Assembly (NCBI RefSeq): GCF_018320785.1
Contig: NC_054877.1
Span: forward strand, 32,262,151 to 32,326,150
Reading direction: 5' to 3'
DNA: 64,000 bases
Source: Cheilinus undulatus
Taxonomy: Eukaryota; Chordata; Actinopteri; Labriformes; Labridae
The notes under the pieces are model-generated. The model saw only the letters and a list, made by a program, of their open reading frames with translations, had not been told where the DNA came from and ran no database searches. Positions 11,369 through 49,890 of the stretch are shown here, in pieces (position 1 is the first letter of the stretch; every line of letters begins with the position of its first letter). The translations under genes and the position numbers were made by a program.

Positions 11369-12049
11369 GTAAGTACTCGCACGTTCAGTCGACCCAGGTC
11401 CGTCCCACAATGTTAGCTTCTTAACTCACAATGCTAATCTGGTTGCTAAACTAGCTTCTGGTACAGGCTAGGCGTCGGGTGGCGTGTATTTCCTGGAATA
11501 GGTTCATAGGCATAGTGGAAGACACTGTTATTGCTTGTGCAGGCTGCTTAACTTATTTAAACAGTTTTTGATAAACTCTATGTGAATAGAATAAATGCTT
11601 GATGTATAACTCATCAAATCTTTCAAGAAAATTAAAATGTGAACTTTCAACATCTGCCAGCGGCACACATAACGAATGACTTTACTACGTTGTAACGCAG
11701 GTGTGATAATTTATGCTATCCAGGAAATACACGTATCCTGGGTTAGTGCTAACACGAATAACGGACTGTCTGTAAGTAACAACTTTCCGCTTTCGTATCT
11801 ACGAAAACAAGATTACAGATTCACTATCTAAAAAATAATTCAGTATGCACTGTCATGGCCATGATAAGAACTAAATAGGACTTTATATCCAGTCTTGATA
11901 TCGAAGCTATCGGCTAGCATTTGCTATGCTATGCTAACGCTTGTTCCGTATATGGAATCGCCCATGCTCCTACAGCAAGTTAGCGAATGAGCTAATGTTG
12001 GCTAGCTGAGCCTCCTCACAGGGACCGAATTAAAGAGACGCTTAAAGAG

Positions 12050-12130
12050 ACGCGGGCTTAACCAATCAGATGCGGTTTTAGCGTTTACCCCGCCCCGTCC
12101 CAGACTCGTTATCCCCGCCATAACGAGGAA
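12050..12130. promoter_or_regulatory. second CCAAT/GC-box cluster in kdm4a intron 1
   Basis: CCAAT at 12062-12066 is followed by a GC box, CCCCGCCCCG, at about 12088-12097, in a short CG-rich island. The block is about 700 bp downstream of exon 1. It could be an alternative kdm4a promoter, an enhancer, or a promoter of an unseen transcript. No start site or exon can be tied to it. Confidence 0.35.
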
Positions 12131-12224
12131 ACGTACACAAAACCCAGACATACAGTAGGGACATATAAGAGCGTTTAGCCGCATAGCGTCACGCTTTTGC
12201 ACTATTCTTAATCATCATTATATA

Positions 12225-12680
12225 CCAAGGATTGACCGATAGTGTTTCTTCAGTGCCAGTACCGATACGGAATATTAGTAGTACACAATCACTATATGGA
12301 ATCAATATGCATTTATTACAAACAAAATGTGCTTAATGTGACAAGTAAAACTGTTTGTTAATAAACTAAGGAAAATAAACAATTTAGTTCTAGGACTAAG
12401 ATTAGAAACAGCACAGAGCAACACAGTATTAGCAGGAAATATGAAGAGATGCTGTACACTTCCTGAGTCAGTGCCACCCAGGCCTTAGTGCTGATTGGCT
12501 GGTGGTTGGTGACATCATGCAGTCAGATTGTGTTGTACATGGGACATTGGGTGAGATTGTAGAGAATGAAAACAAAATCAGAAGAGAAGACACACCTGGA
12601 GCCAAAGTAGCAAACCGTTGAATTAATTTACTTTCTCAGTTATCGGTAAAATATAATTATGATACTGATTATTCAAGGAG
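12225..12680. mobile_element. hAT-like non-autonomous element, copy 3 (partial)
   Basis: About 370 bp (12230-12600) match 1160-1580 in the same orientation, sharing gatatgcattt-like, aataaacaatttag and ggccttagtgctgattgg phrases (the first two partly diverged). The copy lacks the TATTGGCCAATAC half seen in the other two copies. It lies in kdm4a intron 1. Confidence 0.6.
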
Positions 12681-12950
12681 GTCAGTTCACTACTGAGCTA
12701 CTAGCTGTCTGATCCTGGAGCTGACTCGCCTTGGCTCAGGTGTGTCTGTGTTGTTGCTGATAATCATTTCAGGTGGTAGTACATTTAAGACAATTTCCTT
12801 TAATAAATCTTCCTAGACGACAACGTAAACAATGTCCATAAAATGGAAAACAACAATAACTAATAATATTTCATTAAGTTATTTGGTCTTTAATTGGTTA
12901 TGGGGGCAAAATATATATATATTTTTTTTTTCTACATGACACTGAAATAG

Positions 12951-13110
12951 TAGGGATGTTACGATACTCTACAATACAAGATAAACCTTTAAGAAAGGAC
13001 AGTTTAAATTAATCTTTTCAAAATCTATGTATAATAGCACTTTTTAACCAGCAGAGGGTGCTATCTGCTTATGGCTTTTCTTATTTAAATGTCAGACCTC
13101 AACATCCCTA
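12951..13110. mobile_element. 160-bp MITE with perfect 10-bp terminal repeats
   Basis: The stretch begins TAGGGATGTT and ends AACATCCCTA, an exact 10-bp inverted repeat. The flanking octamers, tgaaatag and ccaaatat, share only the central aaata, so target duplication is suggestive at best. The TAGGG terminus resembles the other hAT elements in this window. It ends 57 bp before kdm4a exon 2, inside the region where the branch point is expected. Confidence 0.65.
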
Positions 13111-13188
13111 CCAAATATAATTGTCATTCCCTCATAAATTTACTGTTTGTCCCTTCTTAACATATAGGAGCTGCCATTGGGTTTTGGG

Positions 13189-39490
<26,302 letters not shown>

Positions 39491-40660
39491 CGTCCATTCC
39501 TCCCTCTTCTTGCTGCGTTCTCGCCACAGAGAGATGCAGCTCCATCTCTGCGTTTATTGGATCGGCTTCTCTGCTTCTCCATACTGCTGACAGGAATGAC
39601 CAACATCCCCCCAACCCCCCGATTCTTCTTCTTCCACTGCCTGTCAGGCTTTTTATTTATAAACTACGGCTGGGACTTTTAGAGACTTTTTGTGTTGAAC
39701 AATAATATTGTTAGCTCTCCATTTTTCATCATACTTTGTGGTGTATGTTCTCCTCTACCATTATTTTTTCCTTTTCCACAGGAAGAAGCCATCAATGAAT
39801 TACTGAATAATTTAAATGGGAAGGTTGGGTTGTCTTACTGCTCTTATTATTTCCGCCATCAAATAGCAGCCATCAACTCAACACATCCTGTAATAGGCAG
39901 TTTTTTTTCTACTTTAGTGATTCCTCTTCTCTAAAGTAATTTATTTCTGTTATTGTTTTTCTCAATATTTATCATCTATACTTTGCAGTGAAGTAAATAG
40001 TGCATAGGATTGAGGTTTTAGAGGAAGCATTTTCATGGGCCGTTTTTTTTCTTTCATGAATCCAAACATAGGCAGATCTGAAAACTTTGAGCAAATCAGC
40101 TGTTATCAACAATTCGTTTCATTAATTTGATTCATCAAGAATCTGTAAAGTTAAACCCCAAAGAAATAAATCATCTTCAGAATGTACTAATTATTCGGTG
40201 CGTCTACTGTGAAGAATGAAGAGATCTGTTGGAAAGACCCGAGCCTTACATTTCACAGGGCCAGGCACATTTGGCTTTCCTAAAGCTTTGTCAGAACTCT
40301 TGTAATTAATGTTATTATGACAATTTATTTATGCGAGTGCATTGAGTTTGAAAACAAAGCTATTTTTGTTATGTCCTTTTCCCGGTCTGTCGAAAACCTC
40401 AGATGTATTTATATTTATTATATTGAAAGGTTTTCAAGCATCCTCTTTAAATTTCCATACTCACTTCCCTGTTTTGGGATTGGAGGGCGTGAATGCCAGT
40501 GTGGGTCGAGTCTCTCTCTAAGCAAAAAGCACTTATTGTTCCCTCCTGCCACGGGAAATTTAGATATTTTTGTGTGTTCCTGATGAAAGTTAGCTTTAGA
40601 GACTAACGTTGTAATTAGATTATAGTTTGATCCCAAATAAAAACAATGTTGAGAGGATCT
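39491..40660 (+). other. kdm4a: kdm4a 3' untranslated region (predicted)
   Basis: About 1.2 kb from the stop codon to just past the favoured AATAAA. No repeats or further exons are evident. Confidence 0.55.
40636..40641 (+). terminator. kdm4a: kdm4a polyadenylation signal
   Basis: AATAAA lies 1.15 kb after the stop codon and is followed at a suitable distance by a GT-rich stretch (ttttgtgtcgtgctcttttg). An earlier AATAAA at 40166-40171 is possible too but has a weaker downstream context. Confidence 0.6.
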
Positions 40661-41979
40661 CCTTGTCAGATTTGTGCAGCTCATTTTTGTGTCGTGCTCT
40701 TTTGTTTGTGCTTTAAAATCAGTGTTGTCTGTGAATTCATTAGTTTCTACTTTGTGTCATAGCCTTTTGTTTTCAGTTCAGTTTGGAGCCCCTAAGCTGG
40801 CATGTATCCATGCCTTTAATTTTACTCTCCAGTGATAATAAGGGATATCTGGTAGTTGTCTAAATCTCTGGACTTATTTCAGTATCTCAAGATAAAAACT
40901 GTGACGTTAAACCTGTTATGTTAATATCAATTTCCTTATTTTTTATTTCAATTGGTTTTATTGGCATGGAAAACATCAGTTTCATTGCTAAAAAAAAGCC
41001 CCAATTTATGATAATAGTAATAAAGTATGTAAGAGGTGTACTTGGTATCAGAAATCTGGGTTTAAATACAAATTATAGTTAAAATTTAAGTTTTTTTTGT
41101 CTTTGTAAATATGCAGACTCGTGTTCATGGCGATGGTGTGATTTTTTGGGTTCGTTTTTGTTCACAACAGCTCATGCATCGTGCAGCAACATTTTCACAC
41201 TGTTGAACTTCACCCAGCAGATATATACGTTACTGTTCATTCATCCTGCTGAATTGTTTTGTTTGCTGGTGAGAAGTGGAAGGAACTTGATGATGTCCTT
41301 GTATAAAGGACAGTAGAAGTCCTTAGGAAGTGCAGCTCTGTTTCCACCTGTTGGCTGCAGTGGGTGCACAGTCTTTCCTCTTTAGGGATCCAGCTTTGAG
41401 GTTTTGCTCACTGAGTCTGTGCATGGTCAGACATTTCCTCAGCTGTGCATCAGTCACAGCACATAAGTAGTCTGCTTCTAAATATTCCCCATTAAGAGAC
41501 AAATGGCATTCTGTTTTTTTTTTTTTTTTTTTTTTTTTTGGTTGATTCTTGCCAATGAGGTAAATAGTTTTCTTTTTGTTTTATACTTTGGTTAGTATCT
41601 CTAGATCCCAACAAACTGCAAAAAAAATTAAGTCTGTCACAGAAAAACCAAAAAGTACAAATCACACCTTCTATATCTTTTTCTTCTAAAAATAGGCGGC
41701 CTCTTATACGCTAATACACAGATGAAAGTTGCTGGGACATGCAGCATGATTACAGAAAATGCAGCAGCTGCAGCTACATGAACAAATGTATGTGGCCATA
41801 TGCGACTTACCTTATCCCTATTCATTCCTTCCCCATCCCCCATTTACATGTCCTACCTACTAGGCTAAACTCGTGCCTGGCAGAATTTCTTTTTAACTGC
41901 TTTTTTTTTTTCTTTTTATATAAAGAAAACGATGATAATAATTCTTCTTGAGAACAGCAAACTCAAAACTGGTGTGTTT
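40661..41979. other. intergenic, only simple repeats
   Basis: No coding exon is recognised. A poly(T) run occurs near 41513-41540. Confidence 0.4.
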
Positions 41980-42303
41980 TTTATAGGGCAGGGCAGCTTT
42001 AACCAACACATCCAATCTCATCACATTGATTGGACTCCAGGTTGGCTGACTCCTGGCTCCAATTAGCTCTTGGAGAAGTCATTAGCCTAGGGGTTCACAT
42101 ACTTTTTCCACCCTGCACCGTGAATGTTTTCATGTTTTGTTCAATAAAAACATGAAAACATATCATTTTTGTGCGGTATTAGTTTAAGCAGACTGTGTTT
42201 GTCTATTGTTGTGACTTAGATGAAGATCAGAACACATTTTATGACCAATTTATGGGGAAATCCAAGAAATCCCAAAGGGTTCACATACTTTTTCTTGCAA
42301 CTG
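41980..42303 (-). mobile_element. Tc1 terminal fragment
   Basis: The right edge ends gttcacatactttttcttg followed by caactg and then TA. This is the outer terminus of a common fish Tc1 family together with its TA target dinucleotide. The sequence inward, with aaccaacacatccaatctca and ctcctggctccaattagc, is typical subterminal DNA of that family. The transposase body and the other terminus are absent. Confidence 0.7.
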
Positions 42304-42549
42304 TACATAAGTTAGCAATAAGTTAAAACATTGAATGAAACAGTGTAGGTCGACTCAAAGAAATCAGTCAGACTGAATGTGCCAGTTTGAAAAGATGGGT
42401 GATATACTTTTATGTAAATAAAAGAGGTGACCAGCAGAGGTGGACTTGCTCTGTATGCTGAGAGGTCAACTAGGAACTTGTCAGATTGCAAACACCACAT
42501 GGCAAAAACAGATGGTACTGAAGGAGCTGCACGGCTGCTGTGTAAATTT

Positions 42550-43020
42550 CATCAACTAAAATATGACTAAAATGTTCAACCTGTATTCCATGAGGAAGAC
42601 GAGAGTAGGACTAGCTAAGAATTGATCGTTCATTATGAAACCTCTGACAAAAAAATAAGTTTATTTTTTATCAAGGACTCTAAAGTGAGACTAAAATGTG
42701 AGTGCTGGACTGTTAGATATACAAAATCTCTATTTCTTTACTGTGGACATAATCAGTAAAATACAACAAGAGATGAGGTGAGAAAGCATTCAAAGTATGT
42801 CAGTATTTTCGTCTGTAAATTTTGAAATATTTGAAATAATGAAAGGAATTTAATATGAGTTTTTAACTTTTATATTTATTTTTCACATGGCTTATTAAAT
42901 TACTTAAAGAAATTAAAAGGAAACACTAAAATATAAGGAATTTTGTTATTGACCAAAACGGGACAAAATGGTTTTGAGATTCCATTGACTAAAACTTTAA
43001 AGGATGAAAATGACTGAAAT
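42550..43020. repeat. degenerate GACTAAAA repeat stretch
   Basis: Repeated phrases such as actaaaatatgactaaaat, gagactaaaatgtgag and ttgactaaaact are spread over about 450 bp. The sense is complementary to the T-rich repeat at 16610-16805. No coding content. Confidence 0.4.
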
Positions 43021-43522
43021 GACTTAATATGAGTTTAACAATGATAGATTTTAGAAGTTTGGAAATTTTTGAAAATGTGAAATGTCTTTGTTGACTAGAC
43101 CCCATCGTGATGTCCGTATGAACTTGAAGGGGTAGTGAGCCAGACTGCCCCCCCCTCCATTGAGTCTAGACACTGGTGGTAGTGATGAATGCTGATTAAG
43201 ACTAAGCCAAATTTAAAATACCTGCCAAAATTATCACTGCACTACTGTGTAATTGCTGATTGATAAAAAAAATCCCAAAGGAACAGTGAAAAACCGCTTT
43301 TCCTTCTGGAAGGCTCATTAAAACTACAGAGGCCCAAAAGGGACAATAGCAGAAAAATGTAAAATCTGATGTAGACACAAAACTTTCTCAGGCTCATTAG
43401 GGGCTCTGTTAAAAACAAGACTATTATACCAGTGCATCTTATTGCATGTATTTAATGTTTATTTCATTAAATTAGAAACAGTGTTGACTTTTTATTTTAC
43501 TTAATTTCTATGTTGTCACTAA

Positions 43523-43566
43523 AAGATAAGATGAACCTTTATTAATCCCCCACTGGGGGAAATAAA
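43523..43566. repeat. short dispersed repeat fragment
   Basis: The phrase agataagatgaacctttatt followed by aatcccccactgggggaaat is one I recall from many fish genomes, likely a retroposon tail. Class unknown. Confidence 0.4.
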
Positions 43567-45360
43567 TGTAATGCACCTTTTGCAATATAACATGAAAACT
43601 GACTATGGATTCATGTCCTTGTGGGGTCCCCACAGATTTTTTTTGCGTAGTTATTTTTTTTCATCAATGCTTTATTTTCAGTAAATATTTTATTTTTTAA
43701 TGTTAGTTTTCTTATTTTTACTTGTCTGGTGAGACCTATAAAGGATAAAAATATTTTTTAAATAAAAGTTTGAGATGATATATTGTTTAAAAATATTTAT
43801 CCAACACCACCATCTACAAATGAACACCTTAAAGGATGGTTACCAGTGTGCTTGAGATGAAGATAACAACCACAACATCATCTTTTATCTGTACGGAACC
43901 CCTAAAGGGACACCAGCAAGAAAAAAGAATAATAATTCAAAAAATTTTTTGAGTACAACTATTTTGTGCACAAAAGAGAGTTTCTTGTTAATTCCTGGTG
44001 CTCACAGGGAACTTTTCTTTTTTTTTCAGTCCATGTCCCTTTAGGGCCTCCATAAATTTTAGCTCATTTTAGTTAGTTTGGTAAACAAACAATACAGTTT
44101 CACTAACTGTTTTTATTTACTCCTAAATTTAACATTTGCATTTGTGTTTCAGTCAGTGAAACTGTTTTTGTTGATCCAGTCTTTGCTGTTTAGTTAGTGT
44201 CATTACAGATGATGACCTTGGTCCAGACAGCATTTGGCTATAACTAAATCAAATCTATTGCTATGTCTTGATTTCAGTGTTGCTTTTGTTGGAGGGAGCA
44301 ATAAAATTAGTGAAGTGATCTTCTAAAGTTTGGGTAAAGTGAGAGCTAGGAAAAATATTCAGTTTTATTTCTTTAAAGCAAAAGCTCCAGACAGTTTCAC
44401 AGACAGACATCACCTGTATTTGCCTGTCTGAGGTGAGGTATCTGGTGTCTCAGCCAGAGGGCCTGCAGCTGTGCCAAGCAGGGCCGAGTCTTGTGAGGTG
44501 AAGCCCGCTGCTGGAATTTCATGAGACGGATGTCTCCTAGCTCACTGCTCTTATAACCTCCAAGAACTCCACCTTTAAGACATATCTCTTAATCTTTTAC
44601 AGCTGTGTTGGCATCTTACAAACATACCTCACTCTATTTTAAGATAGTGTGTTGGCATGAAACTTCCACACATCAGTACTTTGGTGGTTGGTGCCAGAAT
44701 TAGCATGTTTATCATTCTGTGGGTGTGCATAGTTAAGTGTTTTTATGCTGCTCTTCCAGTACTTGATAACATTTTCCTTGCGTCATAAACAAAGACCATC
44801 TTGCATGTTAAACTCACCTGAATATGAGCCTTGAGCATTTTCACTACAGGCCCACTGACTAGACTTTCACTGTAGACTATTCCATATTTCTCAGCAGTGT
44901 TGCAGGTGAAGCATTACAAAACAACGCACAAGTGTTCTCAGATTACCTTCTAGTACCATCCCAAGACAGGAGGTTTCAAAGTGGGTATACTCTATGGAGA
45001 CTGAGAATTAAGGGGATATAACCCATATACCTGGGTATACACTGCCCTTCACCATTGCATGAAACACTTCATATCAGTCATTATAAGTCTATTATTCTTA
45101 TCTAGTATTTTTAAAAGGTAGGCATCTGTCATCACAATACATCACACACTTCCTCTTTAAAAGGGCAGTGGCGACATTTGTAATATATGCAGAGCAGACT
45201 GAAAAGCTGGTTTGCTTTTTTTGGCAGCCAGCAATGTTCCTGTTTCAGAGAAACAAGTTTTCATATTTTCAAAGAAGATCTTTGTTAACATATTCAAACA
45301 GTGCCTCATCAGTTACCTGAACAAATGCCGTACAACCAATGTGTAAAATGTGCCTTTACA
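43567..45360. other. intergenic, nothing recognised
   Basis: No exon, repeat class or RNA gene could be identified. The stretch is AT-rich, and the short open frames in it have no recognisable domain. Confidence 0.4.
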
Positions 45361-45910
45361 CAGAGCATTCAGAAAGTATTCAGACCCCCTTCAATTTTTC
45401 ATTTTCCTTATGATGCAGCCTGGTGCTACAGTAAACAAAACAAAACAAAACAAAATCGCTTCTATTCTTAATCTTCACACAGTACCCCGTCATGACGAAG
45501 TGTGAACAGAGTTTTAGAAATTTTTGCGAATTAATAGAAAATAAAAAAACCTGAAACATCACATTGACATAAGTATACAGAGCCTTTTCAAGACACTTCA
45601 AATTTTGCTTTGGTGTCTCCCATTTCTCTCAGTCTTTGCTGAAATGTTTCCACATCTTGACTGGAGTCCACCTATGGTAAAATAAACTGAGTGGACATGA
45701 TAATTCCTCAAGACAATTGGCCCAACCAGGACTCTTCCAAAAGCTGGTCACCTGGCCAAAGTGAGCAATTAGGGAGAAGTATGAGAGGTGACCAAGAACC
45801 TGATGGTCACTCTGACTGAGCTCCAGAGATCCTGTGTGGAGATGGGACAAAGTTCCTGAAGGACAACCATCCCTGCAGCCCTCCAACCTGATCTGGGCTT
45901 ATAGCAGAAC
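45361..45910 (+). mobile_element. truncated Tc1 element, terminal repeat and 5' transposase relic
   Basis: The left terminus reads cagagcattcagaaagtatt followed by cagacccc, the outer end of a common fish Tc1 family. Inward, phrases such as ggtgaccaagaacctgatgg and tcactctgactgagctccag match, as remembered, the coding region of the same family. The copy stops near 45910, so it lacks the catalytic core and other end. Confidence 0.75.
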
Positions 45911-46096
45911 GTAAGTCATTGGGGGTTTGCCAAAAAAAAAAAACCTCCTCGTGAAAGCCGAGCTGGCTTTCGTGGTTTTTTCACTTAGCCACTCTGCATA
46001 AAGAGTAAAATGACTTAAGCTACATAATTAACTTTACTACATAAGCCAATGTAGCTAAGTTAGCTTTGGCAAACATAGCTAAAGCTAACACAGCTA

Positions 46097-46790
46097 CACT
46101 ATATTGACAAAAGTATTCGCTCATCTGCCTTGACTCGCATATGAACTCAAGTGACGTCCCATTTTTAATCCATAGGGTTTAAAATGACGTCGGTCCCCCC
46201 TTTGCAGCCATAACAGCTTCAACTCTTCTGGAAGAGCTTTCCACAAGGTTTAGGAGTGTGTTTATTGGAATTTTTGACCATTCCTCCAGAAGCGCATTTG
46301 TGAGGTCACACACTGATGTTGGACGAGAAGGCCAGGCTCTCAGTCTCCGCTCTAATTCGTGCCAAAGGTGCTCTATCAGGCTGAGGTCAGGAAATCCACA
46401 CCAAACTCTCTCATCCATGTCTTTGGACCTTGCTTTGTGCACTGGTGCACAGTCGTGTTGGAACAGGAGGGGGCCATCCCCAAACTGTTCCCACCAATTT
46501 GGAAGCATGGAATTGTCCAAAATCTCTTGGTATGCTGAAGCATTCAGAGTTCCTTTCACTTGAACTAAGGGGCCAAGCCCAGCTCCTGATAAACAACCCC
46601 GCACCATAACCCCTCCTCCACCAAACTTTACACTTGGCACAATGCAGTCAGACAAGTACTGTTCTCCTGGCAACCGCCAAACCCAGACTTGTCCATCAGA
46701 TTGCCAGATGGAGAAGTGTGATTGGTCAATCCAGAGAACGTGTTTCCACTGCTCTAGAGTCCAGTGGTGGCATACACTGTCAAGTTTTGA
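46097..46790 (-). mobile_element. Tc1/mariner fragment with CACTATATTG terminus
   Basis: A TA dinucleotide at 46095-46096 precedes the terminus CACTATATTGACAAAAGTAT. The minus-strand frame at 46179-46673 reads [20 protein letters not shown], then [14 protein letters not shown] with the second catalytic Asp, and [14 protein letters not shown] near the last one. It ends in AAKGGPTSF, close to the usual terminus. The N-terminal half of the transposase and the right end are missing. The residues around the third acidic position are altered and shortened ([11 protein letters not shown]), so it is inactive. The same family recurs at 62058-63068. Confidence 0.85.
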
Positions 46791-46799
46791 TGATAATCA

Positions 46800-49090
46800 T
46801 TAAACATCTGTCTGCAATTTACCATTAAAAAGAAGTAGAAGAAAAAAAAGAAGAAAAGTGTGCTCCAGTAAATTTCACCCTGTATTTTATCTAAATGTAA
46901 GTAGATTTTGGTAAAAAAAAAAAAAAAAAAGCCTCAATATTTAAGCTGTTCTGTGTTTTTGTGATCTATCCTCTGACTCATATAAGAGCAGTCAGACATC
47001 ACATGCTGCTTGTTTAAACTTTAAACAACACATGAACATAAATATTGCTGATATAGTGACCACTGGTTGAATAAGTGCACCAAATAGGGAATAACAATAG
47101 TCACTCAGAATTGGGACATTACTACAAAATGGTGTACTCACTGAATAGGACGTTATGTAATAAGTAGAGTGTGATTACAGACACAGCCCTGGTTACTGGC
47201 TATTCACACACATGCTACCTCTGATAATAGTGCATTCCAGTTAAGTTTCAGAAACTGAAAATCTCTGACATGCAAGTTGGGCATGTCATCCAAAATAACC
47301 CCTGAAGTTGAAATTCTGACTCAGGAACTCAGAGGAACTTCTGTACTTGAGTAACCGACTTGTAGTGGGCTAGCTTGAATGAGATCAAATCGAGAGTGTT
47401 GTCATTCCAAGCTCTCACTGCAATTTTGAGTTCAGTGGAACGCTGCATTATTCATTTGATTCAGACTTTTACATTTTCATAACCATCTGAGACCAACGTT
47501 GTCATAATCGACAAGTGACACAAGTTATCAAGAGTTGGAAAACTTTCTTTTATCCCTCATGAAGCAGGCCATTGTGTTGTTCTAATCACGCTATCAAGGT
47601 CTCAAGCTTTTCTAGGGGGCAAATCGTGCACTCCCGGTGGAGACACCCTTAGGAGCTCATAATGGAGAGAGGTGGTGAGCCTGTGACGTGCCCCTCTGTG
47701 TCTCTGCAGACAGGAACACCTTTGAATAATGGCACAAATAGAACCAATACAAAGACGCTAAAGGAGTCTTTTTTGTAAATATTTGTAGATTTGTTTTTTT
47801 TGTCACAGAATGATCATTTTTAGAGTGTAAAAACAAGTCATTGTCATAATTGTTTACTTTGTGGCACACATTAATGTTCCTTTTAGTTTTTTTCTTTTGT
47901 CTTTATAGTCCCATAACTTTTTTTTTTTTAATTCAAGTGACATTACTGCAGCACACATAGTGTTAGAGCCCATGTTGTCCTGAAAAAGATGTTTAGAGCT
48001 TGACTGTACAACACAGGGTTGATGTTTTACAAGCTTTTTAAGGCAATAAGTCCAGGCAAGATGAAGGGTTAAAAACAAACTACAGTGGAGGCTGCTGGTG
48101 GACACAGATCAAACAAGTTTATCTAATGGACAATTTCAGTAAAATGTCAGTGGCACATTGAGATCAAAATGTGTTATTTAAACCAAAATATGAATGAAAT
48201 AAACAGCAGACATACAGTAGCTTTCATCAGCTTAAAGCAGCTGCTCTGTGGTAGATTTGGATCAGCCTTGTTGACATGGTAGCATGTTTCTCTTTCATAC
48301 CTGGAGAGGAGATATGAATGCAACATTCAGGTTTGATTATAGGCATCCTCTCTTGACTCCACCTGGCATACTATTCTAACATATCTAGGCTTGATATCTG
48401 TGCTTCCTGCATCACAGAGAAATTGTTTTCTCTTTTGAGCCCTACAACCAGGTAAAACCATCCGTCTCAGGTTATCTGAGGTAAACCAGATGCATTGTTG
48501 GACAATTTAGCGCTTTGCGTGCCATGAGGAAGTGAAAAGCTCTTTAGAAATGCATTGACTTATCAAGTTTCCTTCCCATTTGAAAATCAAACCTTTTGAG
48601 CTTTCATTGTACAGTAAATACACCTCTGGGGAATTTCTAGTCTTGCCTTCAATTCAGCAGAATGCCCCCTTAGTGCCATTTCAAGGCTCGTGACGTAAAC
48701 TCAGTCAGCGCGATCTGAAAATATCAATGAAAGCGTGGACAGCCTGCCATCTTCTCTGTTGTACAGCACTTTACCCTCAGTCCCACTTCCTCCTGTGTGA
48801 TGAGAAAATGAGGCTGTGATGTTTTACTGATGTTATTCCCCTGTTTCACTTTAAGGTCCCTGCTGGCTGGCATTTCCTGCTTTTGTGGTGCAGCATGGAT
48901 TTTGCTGGTAATATAGATTTTATCTTAGTTCACAGCACCACACTCACTACCACGCTATCAAGAATAACTTTAAAAAACCCAGAGCAGTGTGTGTTTCCCA
49001 GCCAATGTAAGGCACAATCATGGTTCACCTCTATGGAGGTTTATTGTTGCAGCTTGATGCAAGTCATTTCAATTCCTGGTTGAATGGGTA
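46800..49090. other. intergenic, nothing recognised
   Basis: No host exon is supported. There is a poly(A) run near 46913-46930. Several short open frames exist but lack domains. Confidence 0.4.
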
Positions 49091-49094
49091 CCAT

Positions 49095-49890
49095 CGATGG
49101 ACAGCATTTTCAGGTCTCTCCAGTGATGTTCATAAGGTTCAAGTCAGAGCTCTGGCTGGGCCACTCTAGGACGTTCACAGAATAATCCTTGAGCCAACCC
49201 TGTGTTGTCTTGGCTGTTCGCTTAGGGTCATTGTCATACTCGTAGATGTAGCTTCGGCCCAGTCTGAGGTCCTGAGTGCTGTGGAACAGGTTTTCATTGA
49301 AGATATCTCTGTGCTTTGCTCCATTCAGCTTTCCCTCAATCCTGATCAGTCCCCCAGTCCCTGCTGCTGAGAAACACCCCCACAGCATGATGCTGCCACC
49401 ACCATGCTTCACTGTCAAGATGGTATTGGGCAGGCGATGAGCAGGGCCTGGTTACCTTGAGACATAAGGTCCTTCTGTCCTTCTGAAACTTTGTCCCGTC
49501 TCCACACAACATCTCTGGAGCTATGTCAGAGTGACCATTGGGTTCTTTGTCACCCTTGTCCCCTGATTGCTCACTTTGGCCGGGTGACCAGCTCTTGGAA
49601 AAAGTCCTGGTTGTGTAAAACTTCTTCAATATGAGAATTATGGAGGGCACTTTAATCTTGAGAACTTCCAGAGCAGCAGTTTTTTTTGCTTTCCTCAGCC
49701 TTACAACAATCCTGTCGCAGTTTGACCTCATGGCTTGGCTTTTGCTTTGATATGCATTGCCAGCTGTGAGACCTTCGATAGAAAGGTGTGTACCATCCCA
49801 TATCATGCCCAATCAGTTTAATTTACCACAGGTGGACTCCAATCAATGTGTAGAAACATCTCAGCAATGATCAAGAGAAATGTAAGGACA
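49095..49890 (-). mobile_element. Tc1 transposon, internal part, broken transposase
   Basis: On the minus strand the frame at 49110-49418 reads [20 protein letters not shown], then YEYDNDPKRTAKTTQGWLK and VLEWPSQSSDLNLMN. These correspond to the second and third catalytic segments of Tc1 transposase. The usual PDLNPIE is altered to SDLNLMN, so the final acidic residue is lost and the enzyme is dead. Upstream the frame is shifted (49336-49812). Neither terminal repeat is seen. Confidence 0.85.
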
